The position numbers were made by a program, and so were the translations under genes. From contig JAYMGJ010000750.1 of assembly GCA_037178675.1 (NCBI GenBank), positions 1-27,988 of the forward strand: a DNA stretch of 27,988 nt, written 5' to 3'. The DNA comes from Scleroderma bovista (lineage: Eukaryota > Basidiomycota > Agaricomycetes > Boletales > Sclerodermataceae). Below are positions 10,024 through 18,786 of this stretch, in pieces. Numbering within the stretch: position 1 is the stretch's first letter; each line of letters begins with the position of its first letter. A model generated the notes under the pieces. That model did not search any database. It was not told the origin of the DNA and saw only the letters and a program-made list of their open reading frames with translations.

Positions 10024-10198
10024 TGTTGAGTGGTGTAATCTCAGCACCTCACCTCACTAGTTCTCAAGCTAGTACTTGGGTTAAACCCCCCCAAGTAAGC
10101 CATGTACCCTTGACCATATAGCTCAGTGGTTAGAGCACCTGGTATAGACCTAGGAGGTCTAGGGTTCAATTCCCTGTCTGGTCACATTACTTTTAACA
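10024..10198 (+). mobile_element. LTR-like element, family B copy 1 (175 bp), with embedded tRNA-like unit
   Basis: TGTTGAGTGG...TTTTAACA, identical base for base to 12579-12753 by eye. It lies next to the purine tract AGGGGAGG and is followed by GAGGC. It contains a 7-bp inverted repeat (ACTTGGG/CCCAAGT) before the tRNA-like part, and ends a few bases after a TTTT run. Confidence 0.8.
10112..10184 (+). tRNA. tRNA-like cloverleaf within LTR B (copy 1); probably not a decoding tRNA
   Basis: 73 nt that fold as a full cloverleaf: acceptor GACCATA/TCTGGTC (6 of 7 pairs); D stem GCTC/GAGC; anticodon stem CCTGG/CTAGG with one G-T pair; 7-nt loop TATAGAC; 5-nt variable region; T stem TAGGG/CCCTG with a wobble; T loop TTCAATT; discriminator A. 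The A box (TAGCTCAGTGG) and B box (GGTTCAATTCC) fit Pol III consensus, and TTTT follows at 10191-10194. Base 33 is A instead of the near-universal T, and the anticodon position would read TAG without the long variable arm of tRNA-Leu. It is therefore more likely a tRNA-derived promoter cassette than a working tRNA. Confidence 0.6.
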
Positions 10199-10408
10199 GA
10201 GGCTGTATGCTGTATGAGGCAGTGAGCACAGCTGCCATCCTGTGGTAAGGCTATGCTAATGACATCAAGGGATACAGCATGCATAGCACAAGGCTGTGGT
10301 CCAGACAGTTCTACAGATAAGATGCCCTAGATAAGATACTATGCTATGCTAAGATAAGATGTCATCTAATCAGAGATTAGATAAGATAAAAAGTTAGACC
10401 ATTACAAA

Positions 10409-10659
10409 AAGTTGCTGGCCAGATGCCTGATCAGTCTGGTGTCCCCCCATGGATTACAACAAGCATTGGGGTGCTATTCTCATAAGTATATGGCCTTATA
10501 AGCAGACTGAGGGAACTTGATTGGGAAGTCAGAACCATGTCTTGGTGTCTGATGTATGCCATACCTGCCAGCTTCATACCTGATCAATCCAGTCTCACCA
10601 TCACTATAGTAATCAACAATCATTGGAGTGCTATTCTCATACTTAAATCACTTTATTGT
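10409..10659. other. No gene seen
   Basis: Ordinary CpG-poor sequence between repeat R3 and the satellite-like tract. No frame or motif can be supported. Confidence 0.4.
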
Positions 10660-11880
10660 ATCACCATTACCGGTCAGTATGCTTATACTACTAGCATTGC
10701 CATGACCAGTGAATATCATATCCTACTAGTATGACAATGACCAGTTGGTATACTACCATGATGAACTCCGGTCAGTACAATATCAGTTGGACCATTACCA
10801 GTCTGATCATCACCGGTCAGTACAATGCTGCATTGACCATTATTGCTCAGTACAAGACCGGTATTGTCATGACCAGTCAGTACAGTACATAAATGCTTAT
10901 TATTAGCTGGTACTCCTTGTATAATCATTATTGATAATTATAGTACCAGCCTGGCCTTTGCGGACAAGTGCAATCCTGACATGTTTATTATCAGCCTGTA
11001 CTGTTTCTGTTGAATTATCTTACCAGCATAATGATTACCAGGATTTACATGATTATTTCCAGTCAGTACAATATATTTATTACTGGCCTGTCCACTCCCA
11101 GCATTATCTTTATCTGTCAGCAATACTAGTTGGGTTAGTATGATACTTACTGGTCAAGCCACTGCCAGTACCACCATATTTACCAGCATGATTATCATTG
11201 GCTGGTACCAGGCATCATAGCATGCTGCTGACATCAACCTCTTCAGTCACTATGCTACCAGCACATGGTGATAGTATTCACCATTCTGATCATGTACATA
11301 TATCCCAGTGACACCACAAGCCAGAACAATGCTGGTATCCTTATCATTGGCTGGTATCATCACCACCAGCCCAACAATACTGGTATCCTTATCATCAGCC
11401 AGCACTATCTGTATCCTCATTACTGGTCAGAATGCACCTAGTCTGCTCTGGTATTCATGCAATTCTGAATCATTGGATTACTATTCTCATAATTAAATTG
11501 CCTCATTGTATCTCCATTACTGGTTTGTATAGTACCAGTGACCATTACTAGTCAATATGCTACTGGTATAAGTATGACCGGTATGACGGGTGCAAAACCA
11601 GCACAACTGGTATGACCAATACTGGTTGCTACAACACCTATGCTACTTGTATGACCATTACCAGCCTGTACAATGCTGGATTGATTATTACTAGTCTGTA
11701 CCAGACTGGTATTCTCACAACTGGCCAGTACACTACCTGAATGCTTTTCATTATCTTGTCCTACTTGTATAATCATTATCAGACAGTATGGTACCAGTCT
11801 GATCTTTGCTGGAAAATACAATTGTGATATGGCTATTATCTGCCTGGACTGTTTTGAATTATATGATGGTGACATCCATA
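10660..11880. repeat. Decayed satellite-like tract built on CCAGTCAGTACAAT-type units
   Basis: Imperfect, irregularly spaced copies of motifs such as ACCGGTCAGTACAAT, CAGCATTATC and GCTGGTATC recur across about 1.2 kb on both strands, with spacing that drifts around 30-60 bp. The vocabulary (GTCAG, ACCGGT, GGTA) resembles that of the clean 30-bp array at 7.9 kb, so both may derive from one ancestral satellite. No coding frame is supported. Confidence 0.5.
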
Positions 11881-11904
11881 CCACAGGCCTGAATCCAAAA
11901 TATT

Positions 11905-12172
11905 GTTTCCTCTCTGACCCAACATTGACTTATGGTGACACACTCCCCTAGCACGACCATACACTATGGTGATGCCCACCCCCAGGCCAGACTGTACATT
12001 ATGGTGACACCCCTACACTGGCACGATCATATACTATGGTGACACCCACACCCAGGCTGGACTGTATATTATGGTTAAACTACACACCTTGGCCAGACCA
12101 TACACTATGGTGATACCTGCATCCTGGCCCAACCTTATATTATGGTGACAATTCCACACACAGTCCGGATGT
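11905..12172. repeat. About 35-bp tandem array, seven units
   Basis: The core TATGGTGA(C/T) or a variant recurs at about 11931, 11965, 12000, 12035, 12070, 12106 and 12141, a regular 34-36 bp spacing. Between the cores lie variants of CACCCCCAGGCCAGACTGTACAT. A distinct minisatellite from the one at 7.9 kb. Confidence 0.7.
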
Positions 12173-12578
12173 ATTCATGACAGCTGCTCAAGGCATTGTG
12201 CAGCTGTTGTTCTGATTGTCAGTGACACATCCTCATTCCAATCATAATACATAAGCTCATGTCACTTAGAAAAAGACAATCATATGCAGTATTCTGATGC
12301 AGGGTACAAACTGGAAAGCCAATGCATTGCAGAGTGTGCTTGGATTCTTTCTCCAGTCATCACACACACCCCAGAAGGTTATTGAGACATTGTCTCGTAT
12401 TGGAATATCAGTATCTGTCAAGACAATCAATGCAGCAGTGTGAGACAACCCTAAGGGCAAAACCCAAAGAACTACCACACGGAACTCTGAGGAGGAAAGG
12501 ATGCGAGTGTCTTAGAGCAAAGACCCAAAGAGAGCTCGAATGGAGAGCCTCTGGGTGCTGAATTGCAACGGTATATAT

Positions 12579-12753
12579 TGTTGAGTGGTGTAATCTCAGC
12601 ACCTCACCTCACTAGTTCTCAAGCTAGTACTTGGGTTAAACCCCCCCAAGTAAGCCATGTACCCTTGACCATATAGCTCAGTGGTTAGAGCACCTGGTAT
12701 AGACCTAGGAGGTCTAGGGTTCAATTCCCTGTCTGGTCACATTACTTTTAACA
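12579..12753 (+). mobile_element. Family B LTR-like element, copy 2 (175 bp), with perfect TSD
   Basis: Identical to 10024-10198. Flanked by TATAT at 12574-12578 and 12754-12758; comparison with R3 copy 1 shows exactly these five bases were duplicated on insertion. TG...CA ends and a 5-bp TSD are the marks of retroviral-type integrase. This is therefore either a solo LTR or a minimal element mobilised by an LTR integrase. Confidence 0.85.
12667..12739 (+). tRNA. tRNA-like cloverleaf within LTR B (copy 2)
   Basis: Same 73-nt sequence as 10112-10184 without a change, including A box, B box and the TTTT run seven bases after it. The fact that it moves as part of a TG...CA unit with a TSD argues against an independent tRNA gene. 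Confidence 0.6.
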
Positions 12754-12972
12754 TATATACTATACTACACGTGTCCTGTGCGAGGCCATCCATGAGGCTG
12801 TATGCGGTATGAGGCAGTGAACACAGCTGCCATCCTGTGGTAAGGCTATGCTAATGACATCAAGGGATACAGCATGTACAGCACGAGGCTGTAGTCTAGA
12901 CAGACTTACAGATAAGATGCACTAGATAAGATACTACGCTATGATAAGATAAAAAGTTAGACTGTTACACAG

Positions 12973-13337
12973 TGTGATCACTGTCCGCAGAATCACAGAG
13001 CCATATTCAGGAACTTGGGCACTCCCTTCTTGCATACTATGCCTATGACAATTTTGATGTCAATCTGAAATCCCATGTCCCCCTCACTGAAAAATCAGTG
13101 GACAGTCTGAAACACCTAACTTCTGGTCTGCTATTCCCTCTCAAGCAATGATCTAAAATGCTCTGATGAGCTGTGATGGAAGTCTCTGCTCAATCCAAAT
13201 GCTGACACCCCCACACACAAATCTTTGTGGCAAGATCTATTGGCCCTACATCCTGAGCAAGCACATACCTCTGAGTACACACACTGCCTCACTCGTTGTG
13301 CGCCTAAGTGAGGGAAGAGGTCAGAACAACCAACAAC
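12973..13337. other. No gene seen
   Basis: No recognisable coding content. The minus-strand frame 13403-13131 has several Cys residues but no known spacing, and overlaps the leader of R2 copy 2. Confidence 0.35.
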
Positions 13338-15637
13338 CAACACCAAATGACAGCAAAATGCGAGTGGTGGTCTTCCTTTGCATATCTGGTATTTAATCTC
13401 CACAGGAGGATGTGCTGCACACCTTCAGGCAGGATGCAGGAGGGAAGGGAAGGGCTTCTGATGGGGATGATATGTGACTTGGGATGGTATTGACTCCTCT
13501 TCAGCCTACCACAGTGGTTAGGAAGAGTCCTGGGATAGAAGAGCGATGATAGATTGATGATAGGGGGGTAATAGCAGTGATGGAGCAGAGGGGAAGCAAG
13601 GGTCCATGGTTCCTGCTTCAAGAATGCGATGGACAGTGATGGGATAGAGTGGACAGTGATGCTAGACTGTGCTTGAGCCTAGAGAAATGATCAGATACAA
13701 GATATATCTGATAAACAGCAATATAGGAGCTTTAGGCCAGCACTGGGTGACCTACAAGTCCAAAGACAAAGAGGGAGCTTATAGACAGTGAGGGAGAGTG
13801 AATGTGGTCGCTTTATTGAGGGGGAAGCAGACACTTCCTTGCAGCCTTTGGCTGCTGGTTTATATGCAGGAGGGGCTGTGGCCCTGTGAGCACAAATGAC
13901 TAAGTGCTTGGTAAGAGATTGGTAAGAAATTGGTAAGCAATTGATAAGCAGTGTAATCAGGCTGAGTCATCGATGGGGAGAGCCTGAACAAGCTGCTGAG
14001 CCAAGGGAAAGAGCAAAAACATAGGTAAAAAGGGGTGCATAACCAAGAATATGGAAAAACCATTGCATGGGGCCCAAAAGAGAGGGGAGGAAAGCATGGG
14101 ATGAGTAGATCAAAGCTAAATGAGCATATGCAATGACATAATGCATATGAATCATAGGGGCATGAGTCATGAATTGATAAGCAGCATGATAAGCATGATT
14201 TGAAGGATGATTGGTAAGTGATTGGTAGGGGGAGTAATGGGGATTAGTAATGCCAAGAGGGGATGAAGAATGCGCAGCAGAGTGAGTCAGAGTGAGCCAG
14301 AGTGACTCTGTGTGACTCACTCAGAAGGAAAGCACAACCTGTGATTGATTGAACTTTAGATCTGAAGATGAGCTTCTGAAGCAGTGCCACTGATGGGAGT
14401 GGCTGGGGGATAATAAAAGAATTGATCCGACCAGAAGAGCAGTGTCAGGGGGCCTGGAATGACAAGTTGAGTCACAGCTGGTCACAGAGTGTCACAAATC
14501 CCTTGGATTGAGCTTCTGTAGAGCAAAAACACAAATTTGGTGCTCCTGAAGTGCAGTCTTCCCTTGAGCAGTAAGGGGAAGGTTCTATACTCTATTAGGA
14601 CTCCTAAGAAGGATTCTAGAGCACTGTTTCATTCATGTTTGTTGCGGGATAGCAGGGAAGTGAAACATGAATAGCAGATTTGACATGTCCAGGGAAGCAA
14701 GATGAATGATAGAGGGAGATGGATATGACAGGACTCTGGGATGAAAGGACCATATGCAGAGGACTCAGGAGACACAGAGACAACCAGGTATGAATTTTCA
14801 AGTCTAACAATAGATTTGAGACAACCAAAATACATGCACAATGCAGGACTGACAAGGAGAATGTGCTGACCAAGAACGAGAGGGACTGAGGGAGCAGGCT
14901 GGGAAGATATGTACCAGACAGTACACAGGAGCTCAGGGAGAGGCTGTCCCAAGAGCAGGACATAGTTGAGGTCTGCTGCAATAGCGGAGAAACGTTCCAG
15001 AGAAAATGTGGTCTCCATAGTGAGTGATGAAGTGGGTGTCTGGATTGCAGGTGGAATATCTCTGTGGGAAATACATGGATTTATGTTTGAACTTGACAGG
15101 CAGATAGACCATGGTCTAGGCTCCATGATGGTATAGTCACATGATTGATAGCTTCAAAAATGGTGGAGCTATTCAAAATATTGCAATGCCAGCACTGGGT
15201 GCCTAAATTTGACATTTGGGCACTAAAAATGATTCTTCCTTTTCTCCTTCATTTCTCAATCATTTCTTCTGCTTCTTTGATTGTTCTGGTATGGGAGTTG
15301 GACTGTAGTAGGTTGCATTCCTCTCTCATACTGAAATGATCATCATTCCTTGGATTCTTCTGCTTCTTGGCGGTTCTCATGCGATAGATGACTTTCAGTG
15401 TTGGCATTCATCTCTCACATCAGGATAGTCATTTTTGTGCGATAGATGGCTACAACGAACTTGTATTCATTCTTCGCATAAGGATAGTCTTGACTTTGCA
15501 TGATATGGATAGCGAGGGCTGTCTGTATCCCTCAAGTCGGGACAATCTTTCAACAGATCTTGGGTGCGTTCTTTGCATTAATTTCATCAGCTAACTTTCT
15601 CCATGTCCACAGTACCAAACACATTTGGTGTGTGACA
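13338..15637 (-). repeat. R2 repeat, copy 2 (long LTR-like unit plus leader)
   Basis: Counterpart of 5926-7820. On the minus strand it begins TGTCACACACC at 15637, exactly where homology of the neighbouring gag relic stops, which suggests R2 inserted into or broke that gag. The likely core is 13674-15637; GTGCT (13669-13673) and GTGCC (15638-15642) match at four of five bases. A TATA-like CATATAAACC (minus) lies near 13860 with AATAAAG downstream of it, which is promoter-like. The shared open frame (15126-14616, 165 codons) is unrecognised; its conservation in both copies may reflect recent shared ancestry, not coding function. Confidence 0.5.
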
Positions 15638-16549
15638 GTGCCATTTCCATAGTCCTGGACCTGGGAGGTGAGTTGGTTGAAGTCTACTATATATGTACTG
15701 TGTAACATGGTGAGCATCCTTCATCTGGAGATGCTCGAGTTGATGCTCAGCATCAGCAATAGGATTATGGGGACCGAAGGTGCTCTGGAGTTCAGCCACA
15801 AAGTGGACCCAACTATCCATCCATTGTGGATGGTCAGCCAGATCACCGGAGTTGAGCAGGTCCAGTTTGAACCATTCTAGTGACATCCCTTTTAGATATG
15901 ACTGGGAAAAAGTTACCTTTGCCCTATCAAGGCAGAATGCCTTGGCTCAATCCTGGAAGCAGAGTTTGCACTGGACCAAGAAGGTCCTGAGCTTTTTGGG
16001 GTCTGTACTGTTGAAGGTGTCTGGTTCATGGACTTTGACACAGGAGGAAGAGGAGTCATTGGTCCAGCAGGAGGAACAAGAGAGGTGTTTGGTGGCAATG
16101 GCAAGATTATGGAAAATGGCTAGACTAGGGTCTAGCTGCTCCGTGGCATCGATGAACTCATTGTTGTTGTTGTTGTTGTTATCACCATCTCCGGGGTCAT
16201 CCAGATCACCTCTGGGTCTGTCCTTGGGGCCAAACCATTGGTAACAGCCAGGTTTGTGATGATCTGGAGTGGGGTCACATCGGTAGGGAAACCTGTCATC
16301 AGGAACAGATCCATGATGACCAAAGTCTGCAGAACCACAATGGCTCTGCGACACAGCATCTCAATGTGGAGTCAAGGATGCTGTTGGGTTTCGAGCTGTA
16401 AAGCTCCGGAATTGGCTTATGGAAGCTGGAGGTTGCCTGCGGTTAGACAGGGCTTGCTGAGCGGCAGAAAGATGGAGGTCATTTACTGCACCTGCTTCTT
16501 CAGCGAGTGTGGCAGCAGTACAAGTGCGAGAGCACATAGTCATGGTCAT
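15638..16549 (-). pseudogene. Gypsy gag relic (N-terminal and capsid region)
   Basis: Minus-strand fragments match, in order, the Gag of the gypsy element at 17.4 kb. SISQFRSFTAR matches SVSQFQGFSAR. KVHEPDTFNSTDPKKL matches KVREPDTFDGTDPKKL. SLEWFKLDLLNSGD matches ALEWFEPDLLGAGD. ELQSTFGPHNPIADAEHQL matches ELQTTFGPHDPVADAEHQL. The frame changes several times and a run of Asn codons has expanded near 16170. Homology ends at a G-N-G triplet at 15638, where R2 begins; the zinc knuckle and all of pol are missing. It is a related but distinct family, since the leader and LTR differ. Confidence 0.85.
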
Positions 16550-16605
16550 AAGGGATAGAAACTAGTTTTGCATACAAGGTATGAAACAGTGAACCCACAC
16601 AAGTG

Positions 16606-16615
16606 AGTCTGAAAT
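16606..16615 (-). promoter_or_regulatory. Self-priming site of the gag relic's element
   Basis: On the minus strand, ATTTCAGACT lies two bases (GT) beyond the CTTGACA end of the relic's LTR. It is the exact complement of AGTCTGAAAT at 24479-24470 (minus), which sits 33 bases after the start of the LTR TATA box. The layout is the same as in the intact gypsy element, with different sequence. Confidence 0.65.
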
Positions 16616-16617
16616 AC

Positions 16618-16763
16618 TGTCAAGTCTGGGTCTACTCTGGTAAAAAGCAGACGATGGAAGAGGGCAGAGGGCTGGACAAGAGGTTAGTCCAGCTGGAGTT
16701 GGTGACCGCTTGGATTCAACAACTAAGGACAACGAGTGTTGATCCCTTGCATAGGTTCCGGTC
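16618..16763 (-). mobile_element. 3' part of the relic's 5' LTR, separated by the nested gypsy insertion
   Basis: Reading the minus strand, this is the final 146 bp of an LTR that ends CTTGACA at 16618 just before the relic's leader and gag. The rest of the same LTR continues at 24408-24839 on the far side of the inserted gypsy element. Together they make about 578 bp bounded by TGTCACC...CTTGACA. Confidence 0.6.
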
Positions 16764-17112
16764 TGTCACGACCGTGACATCCGATCACCCTGTACCCTAT
16801 TGTCCGATCACGTCCACATGTTCGCCGCCCGTTTTATTGTATGTACTCCCTTTTCCGTTTCTCTCTATCTGTCCTGTATCGCCACTGATTGGTGAGCGTG
16901 TTGTCCGTTCTGTCTCCCTGTACGATTACCTAATATGTTTCCTTTCTTGTTTCTGGTTACTATACGTTCCTGTCCTGTTGCATTACTAATACGATACTCA
17001 TCGGTAATCCGGTTATTGCACTTACCGTACTTACTCAGCGCGTAGCGCGACTGCGCTCGTCATTCGTCGGTAATCCCGACTTCCCGTACATCGCCTCATC
17101 CGTTCCACTCAG

Positions 17113-17120
17113 TATAAATA
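17113..17120 (+). promoter_or_regulatory. LTR TATA box
   Basis: TATAAATA, unchanged in the 3' LTR and also in the older solo LTR at 24.9-25.5 kb. It lies 34 bp before the sequence that pairs with the primer-binding site, a normal TATA-to-start distance. Confidence 0.75.
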
Positions 17121-17146
17121 CCTAGATACTCGGTCTGTTGTAGTTC

Positions 17147-17157
17147 AGTTCGAATAT
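17147..17157 (+). promoter_or_regulatory. Presumed 5' end of the transcript, acting as self-primer
   Basis: AGTTCGAATAT is the exact reverse complement of ATATTCGAACT at 17386-17396. In Tf1 of fission yeast the first 11 nt of the mRNA are cut off and used to prime reverse transcription at such a site; here too the match is 11 nt. Confidence 0.7.
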
Positions 17158-17385
17158 CGAATAAGATACTTCTCATCTGTTCTCCCTTCGCACTCTCCGT
17201 CTCTGTCTCGTGCAAGCGGTCGTAGACCGTTTACCCTCGGACTCTCTGTCAGACCCTCGGTCGGCCTTCCTATCATTCGGGAAGCATGACTACGCTACGT
17301 AGCATCTCGGTCTTACCACTAGACCAACCCCTGACCCCCTGACCCCTCGTAGAGATCAGATCGGTGAAGAACCGGTCTTGACAGT

Positions 17386-17396
17386 ATATTCGAACT
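17386..17396 (+). promoter_or_regulatory. Primer-binding site, self-priming type
   Basis: ATATTCGAACT begins two bases after the LTR. There is no TGG start as tRNA-primed elements would have. It pairs with 17147-17157 over all 11 bases. Confidence 0.7.
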
Positions 17397-17424
17397 CTAG
17401 TCTTGTACGAGTTCACAATCACCC

Positions 17425-18748
17425 ATGTCCAGGACAATTCAAACTCGCTCGCGCAAACAACCCAGAACCATCGGCATCCGACACTCGTCGGGCTGCTGCA
17501 TTGAGCGCTCTGACCAGCCTCAGGCGCTCACCCGACTCTGTCTCCCAGTTCCAAGGCTTCTCCGCTCGGAGAGCCTCCTCCCCCACTCAACGTCACCCAC
17601 CTGGGGCCTTCGTCAAAGATCTCGGCGATGACCTAGGTGATGACCATCCCGGTGACGATGGTCCCGGAGGTGATGGTCCCGACGACCCCGACGACCCCAA
17701 CCCTGATGATGGCGGTGAAGACCCCATTGAAGGCATCCCCGACCAAGAAGAGGCCGGTCTAGTCATCTTTAACAACCTCTCCATCGCTATCGACAGACTC
17801 GCGCGGTCTTTGCGCTCATCTGAGTCTTCATCTCGCACCAAGGTGCGTGAACCCGATACCTTCGACGGTACCGATCCAAAGAAGTTGTGCACATTCTTAG
17901 TCCAGTGCGAGCTCAACTTCCAGGACCGACCGAAGGCTTTTCGCACTGACCGAACCAAGGTCACGTTCGCGCAGTCGTACCTCAAAGAAATGGCTCTCGA
18001 ATGGTTCGAGCCAGACCTACTCGGTGCAGGAGACCCCCTCAACCGTCCGATCTGGATGACCGATTGGGAAGAGTTCGTCATTGAACTCCAAACCACCTTC
18101 GGTCCCCACGACCCTGTTGCCGACGCCGAGCATCAGCTCGACCACCTCCATATGAAGGAAAACCATCGTGCCAACCGATACGTGGTTGACTTCAACTGCA
18201 TCGCGTCCCAGATTCAGGGCTACGGTGATGGTGCCCTGCGTCATCACTTCTATACAGGTCTCCCCGACCGAATCAAGGGCGAGATAAGCCGCGTCGGTAA
18301 ACCGCGCACTCTGAACGGTCTTCGCGTCCTCACCCAGGAGATCAACGCCCGATATTGGGAACGCAAGGAAGAGGTCACTCGTCAGAATAAGACCTCTACC
18401 AGCACTAGTACCAACACCCCCAACACCAAGTCGGGTAAGACCGACAAGGGTAAATCCTCGGGCAACACTGCCCAGTCCTCTTCGTCGTCAACCGCGACTC
18501 AGAAAGCCAACAAGTCGGGCAAGACTACTGAGCTTTCGGACAAGCTCGGCAAGGACAGCAAGCTGACCTCTGAGGAACGCAAGCGCAGGTTCGACATGAA
18601 TCTGTGCATGTTCTGTGGAGCAACTGGCCACAAGGCCAAGGACTGCCCCAAGTCAGGCTCCCGAGCAGCCAAGGCTAGGGCAGCTACTGCTGCTACCACG
18701 AACACGTTGGAAGCCAAACCGACGGCCTCCACCAAGGCAAAAAAATAG
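17425..18748 (+). CDS. gag: Gag polyprotein, with a probable frameshift near its start
   Basis: The main frame is open from within the LTR end to the TAG at 18746-18748, but has no ATG before about codon 208. The ATG at 17425 (M-S-R-T-I-Q-T) is in another frame. The gag relic at 16.5 kb starts with an ATG and then continues into SQFRSFTAR, so I infer a one-base change between about 17430 and 17500 that uncouples the start here. Visible parts are: an acidic, Asp/Gly/Pro-rich N-terminal region; the capsid-like core typical of fungal gypsy Gag (EPDTFDGTDP, LEWFEPDLLG, ELQTTFGPHDP, YTGLPDRIK); a Ser/Thr/Lys-rich linker; and one zinc knuckle CMFCGATGHKAKDC (C-X2-C-X4-H-X4-C, nt 18605-18646). Gag forms the virus-like particle and packages the RNA. 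The stop overlaps the frameshift signal into pol. Confidence 0.85.
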
Positions 18749-18786
18749 ATAGCAACTCCCGAGACTCCGCACAGAGTGGGAGTTGC
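18739..18786 (+). promoter_or_regulatory. Programmed -1 ribosomal frameshift signal between gag and pol
   Basis: The heptamer A AAA AAA (18739-18745) is in the correct phase for Gag and directly precedes the Gag TAG stop. After a 6-nt spacer comes a perfect 9-bp stem, GCAACTCCC (18752-18760) with GGGAGTTGC (18778-18786). An inner 4-bp ACTC/GAGT stem and a 6-nt loop (CGCACA) lie within it. A -1 slip leads exactly into the pol frame, which is open from there to the protease. Confidence 0.75.

Larger units (their letters stand above)
9560..10198 (+). mobile_element. Miniature (TRIM-like) LTR element with two different LTRs
   Basis: A 639-bp insertion flanked by the 5-bp TSD GAGGC (9555-9559 and 10199-10203). 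The second R3 copy has a single GAGGC at 12794-12798 and reads straight through, so it is the empty site. Structure: 279-bp family-A LTR (9560-9838); a primer-binding site matching the initiator tRNA-Met anticodon arm directly after it; a 185-bp non-coding interior; a purine stretch AGGGGAGG; then a 175-bp family-B LTR (10024-10198) instead of a second A LTR. Very short, non-coding elements with a PBS, polypurine tract and LTRs are called TRIMs and depend on enzymes from other elements. The mismatched LTRs are discussed in the findings. An alternative is a family-B element inserted beside a truncated family-A element with a coincidental TSD. Confidence 0.65.
9399..10408 (+). repeat. R3 host repeat, copy 1, interrupted by a 639-bp retroelement
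   Basis: The pieces 9399-9559 and 10199-10408 align to 12461-12578 plus 12754-12972 at high identity (shared tracts include GGAGAGCCTCTGGGTGCTG and the run from GAGGCTGTATG to AAAAAGTTAGAC). Its nature is unknown; the outer ends are approximate. Short ATAAGAT repeats occur near its right end. The pair is valuable because each copy carries a different insertion and therefore serves as the empty site for the other. Confidence 0.75.
12461..12972 (+). repeat. R3 host repeat, copy 2, interrupted by family-B element
   Basis: Pieces 12461-12578 and 12754-12972 match R3 copy 1. Here the sequence is uninterrupted at the GAGGC site (12794-12798) but is split by the 175-bp family-B element at TATAT. 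Copy 1 reads GGTATATATACTATAC uninterrupted at that point and is the empty site. Confidence 0.75.
16764..17383 (+). repeat. 5' LTR of the gypsy element (620 bp)
   Basis: Begins TGTCACGACCGTGACA, itself an inverted repeat, and ends GGTCTTGACA. Aligned by hand with 23784-24403 it is the same length with no indels and 20 substitutions, all transitions. It contains the promoter and the start of the transcript. Confidence 0.95.

Noticed and set aside
10112..10184. Ordinary single-copy tRNA gene
   Set aside because: Base 33 is not T, the anticodon is inconsistent with the variable arm, and the sequence moves as part of a TG...CA element with TSDs.
13640..13668. Continuation of the gag relic on the left side of R2 copy 2 (a short CATCAC / His-His match)
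   Set aside because: The matching stretch is under ten bases, and the same flank is homologous to the flank of R2 copy 1, so it is more likely part of the R2 unit.
16132..16558. Asn-rich protein (run of Asn) on the minus strand as a separate gene
   Set aside because: It is a trinucleotide expansion inside the decayed gag relic; the flanking residues align to Gag.
17593..18096. 167-codon minus-strand frame opposite gag
   Set aside because: It is the shadow of a strongly conserved Gag region, with no promoter, intron or known motif.
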